Shown: piece after piece, positions 7,737 to 16,180 of the stretch
How positions within the stretch are numbered: the first letter of the stretch is position 1
Layout of the letters: each line of letters opens with the position of its first letter
Virus record (IMG/VR): IMGVR_UViG_3300020430_000022
Span: 1 to 51,549 of that record
Strand: one strand, 5' to 3'
Length of the DNA: 51,549 nt
Origin: a virus
The notes under the pieces: model-generated
Told to the model about the DNA's origin: nothing
The model's database searches: none
Seen by the model: only the letters and a program-made list of their open reading frames with translations
Program-made: the position numbers and the translations under genes

Positions 7737-8080
7737 TGGAAGATAATGTAAGACCATGGGGAAGATATGACATCTTGTTTGAGGATGATAACTGTAAAGT
7801 AAAACAAATTACAGTCAATCCTGGAGCTAAGTTATCTTATCAGTATCATGAAAAAAGAAAAGAGAGATGGGTTGTCACAAAAGGACAACTCACGTTAGTT
7901 CTAAATGGGAACGAACAAGCTCTCAATCCAGGCATGGATGTAGCAATATATCCTGGTGATAAACACAGAGCCTGGAATAAAACAGATGAACCTGTTCAAT
8001 TTATTGAAGTGCAAACAGGCACTTATTTTGGAGAGGATGACATCGTAAGAATCGAAGACGATTATGGAAGGACAAATTAA
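7736..8080 (+). CDS. cupin of the mannose-6-phosphate isomerase type II family
   Basis: A 114-residue single cupin domain very similar in pattern to the C-terminal isomerase domain of bifunctional GDP-mannose pyrophosphorylase/phosphomannose isomerase (PF01050). Motifs: RPWGRYDIL, VNPGAKLSYQYHEKRKERW (metal-binding His/Glu region), VTKGQLTLVLNG, IYPGDKHRAWN and the family ending IEVQTGTYFGEDDIVR plus EDDYGR. The nucleotidyltransferase domain is absent, so on its own it could only isomerise a sugar phosphate or bind a sugar nucleotide. It overlaps its upstream neighbour by one base and the next by 17 nt. It may affect host glycan precursors, but no partner sugar gene is visible nearby. Confidence 0.8.
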   Translation: MEDNVRPWGRYDILFEDDNCKVKQITVNPGAKLSYQYHEKRKERWVVTKGQLTLVLNGNEQALNPGMDVAIYPGDKHRAWNKTDEPVQFIEVQTGTYFGEDDIVRIEDDYGRTN

Positions 8081-8264
8081 ACTAGAAGATTTACCTCAAG
8101 AACAACAAGCATACGTGAAAGAATATCAAAGAATTCTACACGGTTTAGCTGATATTCAAGAAGGTATTAATGATTTACAGCAAAGAGCTGCTAAGTTAAC
8201 AGAAGAATTAAACACACTCAGAGCCAAAGAAAAGGCTGAGTTCGGTGAGGATAATGTTCTCTAA
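8064..8264 (+). CDS. small coiled-coil protein of unknown function
   Basis: A 66-residue charged helical protein. Residues about 20-58 (YQRILHGLADIQEGINDLQ onward) have heptad-like spacing of Leu/Ile and suggest a coiled coil. It overlaps the end of the cupin gene by 17 nt and lies 42 nt before uvsX. Function is not recognised. Confidence 0.6.
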   Translation: MEGQIKLEDLPQEQQAYVKEYQRILHGLADIQEGINDLQQRAAKLTEELNTLRAKEKAEFGEDNVL

Positions 8265-8306
8265 ACAAATTATCATCTTACCATATAACTAAATAAAATA
8301 ATAAAC

Positions 8307-9422
8307 ATGGCTAAAAAGAACGCATTTAGTTTTGACGACATAAACAAAGAGCTGAAGGAAATAAATCCATTAGGTTCTGTTATGGAACATTCAACATTTA
8401 GTGAAGTTACAGAATGGATTGACACAGGTAACTATCACTTAAACGCATGTGTCAGTGGTTCACTTTTTAAAGGGTGGCCTAACAACAGATCTTGTTCAAT
8501 TGCAGGACCATCTGGTACTGGTAAAACATTCTTAATCTTAAACTCTATTGCAAGAGCAATTGAGATGGGTTACAATGTTATTTTCTATGATTCAGAAGCT
8601 GCAGTAGACAGAGAGTTAATGAAGAAGTTTGGTATTGATACTGAGAAAGTAAACTACCAACCATGTAATACAGTACAAGAGTTTAGAACGTCAGTTACTT
8701 CAATTACTGCTAAAATGCAAGAGGTAAAAAGAAAGGGTGGAGATCTACCTAAGATTATGATTATCTTAGACTCTGCTGGTAACTTAGCAACTGCAAAAGA
8801 AATTGAAGATGCAAAGTCTGGTTCTGAGAAATCAGATATGACCAGATCAAAAGTTCTTAAGTCTATCTTTAGAATTATTATGACGCCTTTGGCTGACTTA
8901 AAAATTCCATTCCTATTTACTAACCACACATATCAGACACAAGACTTTATCTCAAGACAAGTTGCAGGTGGTGGTACTGGCCCAGAATATGCGGCATCTA
9001 TTGTTTTATTCTTAGGTAAAGCTCAGTTAAAAGAAGGTGGTGAGAAAGCAGGTATTGTTGTCACAGCAAAACCAAATAAAAATAGATTTGCAAAACCACA
9101 TCCTATCAAGTTCCACTTACATTTTACTGAAGGTATGAACAGATACGTTGGTCTAGAACAATACATTGACTGGGAAGACGTTGGTATTACAAGAGGTGTT
9201 GTAGAAAAGAACGGTACAAAGACTCCTAAAGCAACTGCAAGAGGATGGATCTGTAAACACCTAGATGAAACTGTACCTAACTCAGAGTTTTTCACTGAAA
9301 AAGTCTTTACCGAGGAAGTACTTCAGAAGATTGAGAAAAAGATTCAGCCACTTTTCAATTACAACACTGAAGCTAGAGAAATCGATATTGACGAAATCTT
9401 AGAAGAGAGTGAAGCTGAATAA
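8307..9422 (+). CDS. uvsX: UvsX RecA-like recombinase
   Basis: A 371-residue strand-exchange protein (T4 UvsX is 391). The Walker A motif is GPSGTGKT at 67-74, and the Walker B region is KIMIILDSAGNL. The DNA-binding loop region contains SRQVAGGGTGPEYAAS. The N-terminal linker and the ordering of these motifs match UvsX rather than bacterial RecA. It forms filaments on single-stranded DNA for recombination-dependent replication and repair with gp46/47, encoded a short way downstream. The next gene overlaps its 3' end by 14 nt. Confidence 0.93.
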   Translation: MAKKNAFSFDDINKELKEINPLGSVMEHSTFSEVTEWIDTGNYHLNACVSGSLFKGWPNNRSCSIAGPSGTGKTFLILNSIARAIEMGYNVIFYDSEAAVDRELMKKFGIDTEKVNYQPCNTVQEFRTSVTSITAKMQEVKRKGGDLPKIMIILDSAGNLATAKEIEDAKSGSEKSDMTRSKVLKSIFRIIMTPLADLKIPFLFTNHTYQTQDFISRQVAGGGTGPEYAASIVLFLGKAQLKEGGEKAGIVVTAKPNKNRFAKPHPIKFHLHFTEGMNRYVGLEQYIDWEDVGITRGVVEKNGTKTPKATARGWICKHLDETVPNSEFFTEKVFTEEVLQKIEKKIQPLFNYNTEAREIDIDEILEESEAE

Positions 9423-9708
9423 AGATAAACTGCCGATCAAGTATATCCTAGGGATAGAAAAAGATCTACCAGATTATCCTACTGCTCTCGACGTTTTACA
9501 AGCTGAAGTAAAACTCTGCAATAGAAATCCAGAAAGATATAAAGGGTCTTTCACCTACCATGCATTGAAAACTTACAGGTTTCCAGATTCAGATCATGAC
9601 AAAATTTTGGAGTCTGCTTTGGAACTTGTTAACCTCGGCTTGGTAGAACAAACAAACAGCGAGCCTGGTAAAGAGGCTTTTAAGATATTAATTAACCCAT
9701 TCGAATAA
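9409..9708 (+). CDS. unknown protein, possible winged-helix fold
   Basis: A 99-residue protein starting at a GTG inside the end of uvsX. Its pattern of helices followed by LELVNLGLVEQTNSEPGKEAFKI looks like a winged-helix domain with a beta-wing, but there is no diagnostic motif. It sits between uvsX and the gp41 helicase and could act in replication or recombination. That role is inferred from position only. Confidence 0.55.
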   Translation: MKLNKDKLPIKYILGIEKDLPDYPTALDVLQAEVKLCNRNPERYKGSFTYHALKTYRFPDSDHDKILESALELVNLGLVEQTNSEPGKEAFKILINPFE

Positions 9709-9714
9709 TTAAAT

Positions 9715-11031
9715 ATGCAGTTCGGACAAGATTTTGAAAAGATTTTCTTTAGACTCTCATTAGAGAAACCAAAGTACTTACAAGCAATTAAACATGGCTT
9801 CTATACATCAGATGATATTGATGCGTTGAGCTATTTAGCAAATAAGTTCTATACTAAATTCAATGAGACTCCATCAAAAGAAAACTTAAATCTATTAGTC
9901 CAAAATCACCCTAAATCAAAAGAGCGTGTAGACGAGGGTATCATCGATATGATATTCGATACAGATCTAGACAAGTATGATGAAGAATGGTTGACTAATA
10001 CTGCAGAAGCTTGGATTAAGTGGAGAACATTCAATACGTCTTTAACAGACACAATTGAATTTATTAAAACCACTGATGTAAATCCAGATAATGTAGAGTC
10101 TATTGTAACTAAAGTAAAGACTCTAATTAACGACAGAAATAATTTAACATTCAACTCAGATCTTGGTCTTAACTTCTTTGACTTTGATGCACACGACCAG
10201 AAAGAGGCTGAGAAGGTAAGTACAGGTTACAACTTCTTAGACAGAATGTTAGGTGGTGGTTATGATAAAGGTGGTAACCTAGTTGTTTATGCCGGTGAGC
10301 AGAACATCGGTAAATCCATCTATCTAGCCAATGATGCAGCCAACTTTGTAAAGATGGGTACAAACACTGTAGTAATTACTGCAGAGATGGCAGCACATAA
10401 ATTTGTAAAAAGAATTGGTGCTAACCTTCTTAATATTCGTATCGATGAATATCCTGAGAAGGCTAAAAATAGAGACCATATTAAAAGAAGGCTAGAAACG
10501 GTTGGTGACGGGTTCACTCCTCCTGGACAGCTTTATGTAAAACAATTCCCAACATCTCAGGCGACAGTCTTAGATATTGAAGCTTACGTTGCACAAATTG
10601 AAGAAGAGTTACAGATTAAAGTCGGTGCAGTTGTAATTGACTACATCAACATTTTGGCTAATTATCGTAACCAAAATACGGAGAATACATATATGAAGAT
10701 CAAGCAAATTGCTGAAGACCTTCGTGCCATGGGTATTCGTAATAATTGGTTGATTGTCACAGCAACTCAAATAAACAGAAACGGCTATAATTCTTCAGAT
10801 ATTTCCATGTCAGACGTTGCAGAATCTGCAGGTCTATCACATACTGCTGACGTAATGCTCGGTATTATTCAGGATGACTTAATGCGAGCTAATCAAGAGT
10901 ATTGGCTAAAGGTACTTAAGATCAGAGACGGTGAAGGTAAGGGAAATAAATGTAAATTGAATGTCGACTATAATTTTATGAGACTAGTAGAGACTGAAGA
11001 CATCACTAGCTCAAGCATTCATGGCATTTAA
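9715..11031 (+). CDS. 41: replicative DNA helicase gp41 (DnaB-like)
   Basis: A 438-residue hexameric helicase of the DnaB superfamily (T4 gp41 is 475). Walker A is GEQNIGKS (194-201), preceded by GGGYDKGGNLVVYA. Walker B is VVIDYINILANY, followed by TATQINRNG, the sensor-like glutamine region, and by SDVAESAGLSHTADVMLGI. The first 150 residues are helical and correspond to the N-terminal collar. It unwinds DNA 5'-3' ahead of the polymerase. Its partner primase (gp61) and loader (gp59) are not evident in the window. Confidence 0.92.
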   Translation: MQFGQDFEKIFFRLSLEKPKYLQAIKHGFYTSDDIDALSYLANKFYTKFNETPSKENLNLLVQNHPKSKERVDEGIIDMIFDTDLDKYDEEWLTNTAEAWIKWRTFNTSLTDTIEFIKTTDVNPDNVESIVTKVKTLINDRNNLTFNSDLGLNFFDFDAHDQKEAEKVSTGYNFLDRMLGGGYDKGGNLVVYAGEQNIGKSIYLANDAANFVKMGTNTVVITAEMAAHKFVKRIGANLLNIRIDEYPEKAKNRDHIKRRLETVGDGFTPPGQLYVKQFPTSQATVLDIEAYVAQIEEELQIKVGAVVIDYINILANYRNQNTENTYMKIKQIAEDLRAMGIRNNWLIVTATQINRNGYNSSDISMSDVAESAGLSHTADVMLGIIQDDLMRANQEYWLKVLKIRDGEGKGNKCKLNVDYNFMRLVETEDITSSSIHGI

Positions 11032-11047
11032 ACAAATTTAAAGAACT

Positions 11048-11482
11048 ATGGCAAATGACAAAATTTTTAATAACAGTTTCGACACACCAGAATTTGAACT
11101 AGGTAATATTAGTTTCGATCTGGATCCCTCTCTTCGTGAAGAATTAGATGCAGAGGAGAAGATACACTACGAGATGATTGCTCGTAAGATTCACGAGTTA
11201 GTTACTGTATCTAGGTTTAAAATTTTCAACGAAGTTGATGACTTAGGAAGATGTAATAAATTAAGAAAAACTGATATTAATGACGTGTATGGTTATATTA
11301 TCGATGAGATTGGTCCTAAATGGTCTCGCATAGATTTATTTAGTGAACTATGTGTTTACTTCGATATTAAACCAGCAAAATTTTACAGCTCACTTTCCAA
11401 CGTATACAAAGAAGACCTAATTCAAGAGCTGGATGCAAAAACAGGTATTCTAGAAAAGAAGAACATTAAAAGATTATTTTAA
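11048..11482 (+). CDS. unknown protein between gp41 and gp47
   Basis: A 144-residue acidic, helical protein with no motif I recognise. The C-terminal part ends in a basic stretch, EKKNIKRLF. It directly abuts gp47 (stop at 11482, next ATG at 11483), so it is co-transcribed with the recombination nuclease. A role in replication or recombination is plausible from location only. Confidence 0.6.
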   Translation: MANDKIFNNSFDTPEFELGNISFDLDPSLREELDAEEKIHYEMIARKIHELVTVSRFKIFNEVDDLGRCNKLRKTDINDVYGYIIDEIGPKWSRIDLFSELCVYFDIKPAKFYSSLSNVYKEDLIQELDAKTGILEKKNIKRLF

Positions 11483-12598
11483 ATGATTGAACCTAAAGTA
11501 ATCAAACAAGGCGCAAAGAGAGTTTGGGTCCTTGGGGACTTACATTTTGGTGTAAGAGCGAACTCGGTAGAGTGGTTAGAAATTCAGAAAGATTTCTTTG
11601 AGAGACTGTTTATCCCTACATTGAAGAAGCATGTACAACCAGGTGATGTACTCGTGCAGGTAGGTGACACATTCGATAACAGACAATCTATTAACATTAA
11701 AGTCTTAAACTATGCAGTTGACCTATTCGAAAGATTGGGTCAAATTCTGCCATGCTATGTAATCTGTGGTAACCATGATATTTGGGCTAAGAAGTCAAAT
11801 GACATTTCATCGATCGACAGTTTGAAATGGATTCCTAATGTTCAAGTCTATAAAGAGCCAGAATTATTAGACTGGTCTGGTAGAAAAGTTTTACTAATGC
11901 CATGGAGAAGAGATGCAGAACATGAGGCAGAGACTCTAGCAGAATACCCACAAACAGATATAGTATTTTGTCACTCAGAAGTTAGAGGTATTTACTTAAA
12001 CTCAAAAGTAAAAAACGACCACGGAACTGAGACCAATATTTACGACAAGTACACAAGAGTTTATTCTGGACATATTCACTACAGACAAGAGAAGAATAAA
12101 CTACTAATGGTTGGTGTACCATATCAACTTACTCGATCGGATCGAGATAATCCAAAAGGTTTTGACCTAGTAGACTTAGAAACAATGGAAGAAACCTTTT
12201 TTGAAAATCATATCTCCCCTAAATTTCTAAGATACAACATCAAGGCGTTATATGATATGCCTCTTGGTCAATTTAAGGAACAAATAGAAAATAACTTTGT
12301 AGATCTATTCGTACCATCACAAATCGCTACAACCAACGCATTGAGCCAACTGGTTAACGAGATCCAACATATATCAAGAAAATTAGAGCCGAATATTTAC
12401 GAAGAAGACTCTTATATTGATAAAGATTTTTATGACATTAACGAGATTGAAGAGATGTACAAGAATTACAATATCTTAAATCTATGTAATATGTTCGTGG
12501 ATGGAATGAAACATGATGAGGATTTGTCTCTAAAACTAAAGAGTAAGTTAAAACAGTTGTACACTCAATGTGCATACAACTACGATACTGATAAGTAA
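11483..12598 (+). CDS. 47: recombination endonuclease subunit gp47 (Mre11-like)
   Basis: A 371-residue metallophosphoesterase of the Mre11/SbcD type (T4 gp47 is 339). The two-metal motifs are all intact: GDLHFG (D19, H21), GDTFD (D62), CGNHDIW (N97, H98), the later CHSE and SGHIHY. With gp46 it resects double-strand ends for recombination. It abuts gp46 exactly (stop 12598, start 12599). Its intact motifs contrast with the phosphoesterase-like gene at 49391, whose motifs are lost. Confidence 0.93.
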   Translation: MIEPKVIKQGAKRVWVLGDLHFGVRANSVEWLEIQKDFFERLFIPTLKKHVQPGDVLVQVGDTFDNRQSINIKVLNYAVDLFERLGQILPCYVICGNHDIWAKKSNDISSIDSLKWIPNVQVYKEPELLDWSGRKVLLMPWRRDAEHEAETLAEYPQTDIVFCHSEVRGIYLNSKVKNDHGTETNIYDKYTRVYSGHIHYRQEKNKLLMVGVPYQLTRSDRDNPKGFDLVDLETMEETFFENHISPKFLRYNIKALYDMPLGQFKEQIENNFVDLFVPSQIATTNALSQLVNEIQHISRKLEPNIYEEDSYIDKDFYDINEIEEMYKNYNILNLCNMFVDGMKHDEDLSLKLKSKLKQLYTQCAYNYDTDK

Positions 12599-14269
12599 AT
12601 GAGAATAGACTATATTGAATTTAAAAACTTTGCTTCCTACGGAAATCAAAAGCAAAGAATAGAATTTAAAAAAGATGGTTCAGAGTTGTTTTTAACTCTG
12701 GGCAAAAATGGTGATGGTAAAACAACTATCGCTAATGCAATTATTTATGGTCTATATGGTAAAGTAGAAGGAGTTAAATTAGCCGATCTACCTAACCGTA
12801 TTAATAAAGAACTTCATGTAAAAATCGGACTACAATGTGGTACGATGTTTATTGAAATAGAAAGAGGTATCTCACCAAATAGATTTAATGTTCTTATTAA
12901 TGGCGTTGAGTTCGATAAAGCTGGTAAGAAATCTGTACAAGAGTATTTAGAAGATGAAGTATATGGTATACCTTATCATGTATTCAAAAATATTATTATT
13001 CTATCAGTTAACGACTTCAAGTCTTTTTTAACAATGTCTAATTCTGATAAGAAGCAAATTATTGATAGAATGTTTGGCTTTTCTATTCTTAATGATATGC
13101 AAAGACAAATCAAGGATGAAAGACGAGATATTAAATTTGATATAGATTCTTATGACTCAGAGTTAAATCAGATTATGGATTCTATTGCTTCAGTTAGAGG
13201 TAAATTGAATACTTTACTAGAAGAATCTAAGAGCGCAAACAAATCTAAGATTCAAGAGCTAAAAGACCAATTAGTTACTTTGCATGAGACTGTATTAGAA
13301 ATGGATGCTAACCGCAAGCGAGAAGAAGCTGCGATGAATAAGTTCAATTCAGAATACAATGAAAAAAGAACAGAGGCCGGTGATATTAAAAGAGAGATTG
13401 ATTACTTAAATAAGAAATTAAAGCTTTATGAAAGTGGCCACTGTCCAACTTGTGAAACTAAATTAACTTCTGATTGGCACGTAAAACAAAAAGATTCTTT
13501 TAGCGATAAGATCGAATCTAATACCAACGATATTAAGTCCATCAAAACAGAGATGGATGCTTTACAAGATAAAGTTATAGAAGCTAGAGAAGCTAAACTA
13601 GAAATAGAAGGTCAGATTAGCGACAATAAGTATACAATGAAGCAATTGAAAGCTGAGTTGTTAGCACTTAAAGATACTCCAGAGGGAGCTGACTTTGACC
13701 ACCTAAGAAATCTAATTACAGAATTTGAAGAAAAAGAAGCAGAGAAATCTGCAAATAGAGACCAATTAAACGGTGACTATAATTTTATGGAAATTGTAGA
13801 GCAAGTATTAGGTGAAGATGGAGTAAAGAACTTAGCAGTAAAAACTATTCTACCAGGACTTAATACTAATATTGCTGCAATGGCACAAACCATGCACTTG
13901 CCTTTCCATATTAGATTTGATGAGAAGTTTAACTGTATTATCAATCATCTAGGTGAAGACATTAATCCACTTACACTTTCAACTGGAGAACGTAAGAAAG
14001 CAGACTTTATTGTAATTGTGGCTATTATCAAGATCTTGAAGTTGAGATTCCCACAGCTAAATCTTTTATTCTTAGATGAGCTCTTATCTTCAGTAGATCA
14101 CGATGGCGTCTACAATATTCTTAAGATACTTAACCAAGTTATCAAAGAACATAAGATAAATACTTTTGTAATCAATCACTCTGTGCTACCACATGAAATC
14201 TTTGATAAAAAGATTCAAATTTATCGAGAAAATGGATTTTCTAAATTCACGATCGAAAGCATAGATTAA
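12599..14269 (+). CDS. 46: recombination endonuclease subunit gp46 (Rad50-like ATPase)
   Basis: A 556-residue SMC/Rad50-like ATPase (T4 gp46 is 560). The N-terminal Walker A is GKNGDGKTT (from residue 35). Long coiled coils on each side flank a zinc hook CPTC near residue 282. The ABC signature LSTGERKKAD and Walker B LLFLDELLSSVD are near the C-terminus. It pairs with gp47 to process DNA ends. It closes the replication/recombination block, and a late promoter motif begins 5 nt after its stop. Confidence 0.94.
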   Translation: MRIDYIEFKNFASYGNQKQRIEFKKDGSELFLTLGKNGDGKTTIANAIIYGLYGKVEGVKLADLPNRINKELHVKIGLQCGTMFIEIERGISPNRFNVLINGVEFDKAGKKSVQEYLEDEVYGIPYHVFKNIIILSVNDFKSFLTMSNSDKKQIIDRMFGFSILNDMQRQIKDERRDIKFDIDSYDSELNQIMDSIASVRGKLNTLLEESKSANKSKIQELKDQLVTLHETVLEMDANRKREEAAMNKFNSEYNEKRTEAGDIKREIDYLNKKLKLYESGHCPTCETKLTSDWHVKQKDSFSDKIESNTNDIKSIKTEMDALQDKVIEAREAKLEIEGQISDNKYTMKQLKAELLALKDTPEGADFDHLRNLITEFEEKEAEKSANRDQLNGDYNFMEIVEQVLGEDGVKNLAVKTILPGLNTNIAAMAQTMHLPFHIRFDEKFNCIINHLGEDINPLTLSTGERKKADFIVIVAIIKILKLRFPQLNLLFLDELLSSVDHDGVYNILKILNQVIKEHKINTFVINHSVLPHEIFDKKIQIYRENGFSKFTIESID

Positions 14270-14273
14270 AACA

Positions 14274-14282
14274 GATATATAA
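14274..14282 (+). promoter_or_regulatory. late promoter motif GATATATAA
   Basis: The motif lies 27 nt before the start of the virion-type gene at 14310, directly after gp46, at the switch from replication to late genes. It resembles the T4 late promoter TATAAATA. Confidence 0.75.
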
Positions 14283-14309
14283 TAAAACAAAAAAGATTAA
14301 CATATAACT

Positions 14310-14978
14310 ATGGCAAGTAGAATTTTTGGCGTAAGCCACTCCGGAGCAATTAATACTATTTCTGGATTTACTAACGATGGTAGATTACATGCTGCTAATT
14401 CAGCTGCATCTACACATGACGCAACCTTAGCAAACGTTGCATGGTATATGGGACCTGAAGAGGCAAACGCTACATATACAATCTGTTATACAGTGCTAAA
14501 CGCTGAAAGTCTTCCAACAACATTTAATTCAATTGGCGACCAAGGTGAAGACGGTACGCCTGGTACCCCTAACACTGCTTATATTGCCTTTAAGCAAGCA
14601 GACAATGAAGCAGAATATCTTGAAGCTTGGAATCATATTGCAACCCTAAACGGACAAGAGCAAACTTTTACAAGAGTCAGTGATGCACACACATGGGGAG
14701 ACAATAACATTGATTACTGGACTAATCTAACTACACCATCTACTCCAGAATACTTCTACTACAACTGGCAAGAATGTAACAACGTTGCAAATACAGGTTC
14801 AATTAGATCTGATGTTGCCCTAAACAACGGCGATGCATACAATGTAGCATCTGCTGTAATGGGAGCTGGCGTTGAAGTACCTAGTAATATTATTGTAATT
14901 ACAGGTGACGGTGTTGAAGGAATCACAGATATTACGATTAACACTCCAGTCGGAGCAACATGTGGAGCTAATCCATAA
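14310..14978 (+). CDS. putative virion protein, unknown
   Basis: A 222-residue protein behind a late promoter motif and before a strong terminator, so it forms a single-gene late unit. It is rich in Ala, Asn, Thr and Gly with few charged residues, and has a short collagen-like patch (GDQGEDGTPGTP, about residues 76-87) and predicted beta structure after it. This composition is typical of exposed head or tail decoration proteins. No family recognised, and the virion assignment is inferred from the promoter and composition. Confidence 0.5.
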   Translation: MASRIFGVSHSGAINTISGFTNDGRLHAANSAASTHDATLANVAWYMGPEEANATYTICYTVLNAESLPTTFNSIGDQGEDGTPGTPNTAYIAFKQADNEAEYLEAWNHIATLNGQEQTFTRVSDAHTWGDNNIDYWTNLTTPSTPEYFYYNWQECNNVANTGSIRSDVALNNGDAYNVASAVMGAGVEVPSNIIVITGDGVEGITDITINTPVGATCGANP

Positions 14979-15006
14979 TAGATATTTAATTCATGAAATC
15001 TACGAG

Positions 15007-15036
15007 ATGGCCAATAGAAATATTGGCCATTTTTGT
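15007..15036 (+). terminator. rho-independent terminator with GAAA tetraloop
   Basis: Ten perfect pairs, ATGGCCAATA/TATTGGCCAT (15007-15016 with 15021-15030), close a GAAA tetraloop and are followed by TTTTTGTT. Confidence 0.92.
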
Positions 15037-15050
15037 TACCACAAAAGGGT

Positions 15051-15059
15051 GATATATAA
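15051..15059 (+). promoter_or_regulatory. late promoter motif GATATATAA only 3 nt before a start codon
   Basis: The motif follows the terminator at 15007 and ends 3 nt before the ATG at 15063. If the start point lies as far downstream as in T4 late promoters, it would fall at or after the start codon. Confidence 0.65.
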
Positions 15060-15062
15060 CCT

Positions 15063-16139
15063 ATGGCAACATACAATTTAAAATTCAATAAAGACGACTC
15101 AGTTATTAGACACATCATTGTAGGGCTGTTAGCAGACCTAAATGGTAAATTGAGTTTTCATAGACAAATTAGTAACGACGAACGCGTTGAGGTAGATGTA
15201 CCTTTCTTCTATGCAGTTGGTGGTGATGAGAATTTCCTAAAAGATCATTTTCTATTTTCAAATGTAAATGGTTTAGGTTGTGACCCTGACGGTGAATTTG
15301 CAGACGGTAATTATGATAAAGTACCAAGAGGTATTGTAAACCTAACGTCGTTTGCTATCGATCCATCTAAGCTAGTCAACAAAAGAAACTTAGGTCAATA
15401 TTCGATGATGAACGAAGAGGGTCTGATGGAAGGCTATGTTGCTGAATTCGAAATGATTCCAGTTACAATTGGTGTAGATATAGAGATTTTAGTATCGAGT
15501 CAATTGGATTTATTTAAAGTAACTGAAGCTATTGTAAAGAAAATGTACAAGGCTAATTTCTATCATGTAGATGCCGGCCACTTAGAAGAGGGTACTTACA
15601 GAATTTCATCTGAATATATGATGCCAGACGATTACACACAAGAGCGTCCAATTGAATATTCTTTCGATGATAAAGCAAATCATAAAGTTACATTCACATT
15701 AGAGATTAATTCATTCATACCATCATTCGATTTCGAAGAAGATACTTACAGAAAATTCACAAGAACTTTCTACGCGAATGCTATTTGCGGAGATTATGGA
15801 GATCCAAATGGTTTCCTAGATCCAGGTGTAACTCCGAATGTATATTATGATAGTTATGAACCTGCTAAGTGGGAATCAAACGGTAATGAATGGATAAAAG
15901 TTGAGTTAGGTAAATCTTGCTCAGATCCAGATGTAGCAGCAGGACTTGGCAATAAGTTAACAGAAGAAACTCAAATTAAGAGAATACGTAGAAGAAGAAA
16001 ACAGTCTAATAGAATGTTCACAATAGGTAACTCAAAACTAGTTACTCCTATCAATACAGAACAGCAACAATCATTACTTGGAGACGACTATACGGTTAAA
16101 GCCAAGAAGTTCCCATGGGGAGATGATATTGAAGAATAA
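15063..16139 (+). CDS. 15: probable tail sheath terminator/stabiliser, gp15-like
   Basis: A 358-residue protein. Its first half follows the T4 gp15 layout by eye: an N-terminal helix, a strand pair around LSFHRQISNDERVEVDVPFF, a proline-rich strand GIVNLTSFAIDPSKLVNK, then EFEMIPVTIGVDIEI followed by a long helix DLFKVTEAIVKKMYK. T4 gp15 (272 aa) caps the tail sheath and tube for joining to the head. The C-terminal 90 residues are an extra, basic region (IKRIRRRRKQSNR). The similarity is remote and recalled rather than computed. The late promoter motif nearly touches its ATG. No other good start is available until residue 111. Confidence 0.5.
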   Translation: MATYNLKFNKDDSVIRHIIVGLLADLNGKLSFHRQISNDERVEVDVPFFYAVGGDENFLKDHFLFSNVNGLGCDPDGEFADGNYDKVPRGIVNLTSFAIDPSKLVNKRNLGQYSMMNEEGLMEGYVAEFEMIPVTIGVDIEILVSSQLDLFKVTEAIVKKMYKANFYHVDAGHLEEGTYRISSEYMMPDDYTQERPIEYSFDDKANHKVTFTLEINSFIPSFDFEEDTYRKFTRTFYANAICGDYGDPNGFLDPGVTPNVYYDSYEPAKWESNGNEWIKVELGKSCSDPDVAAGLGNKLTEETQIKRIRRRRKQSNRMFTIGNSKLVTPINTEQQQSLLGDDYTVKAKKFPWGDDIEE

Positions 16140-16146
16140 TTTGACT

Positions 16147-16155
16147 GATATATAG
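16147..16155 (+). promoter_or_regulatory. late promoter motif variant GATATATAG
   Basis: One mismatch to GATATATAA, 25 nt before the ATG at 16181. It shares the variant last base with the copy at 32387. Confidence 0.6.
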
Positions 16156-16180
16156 TATAAGAAAACAAAAATTATTTGAA

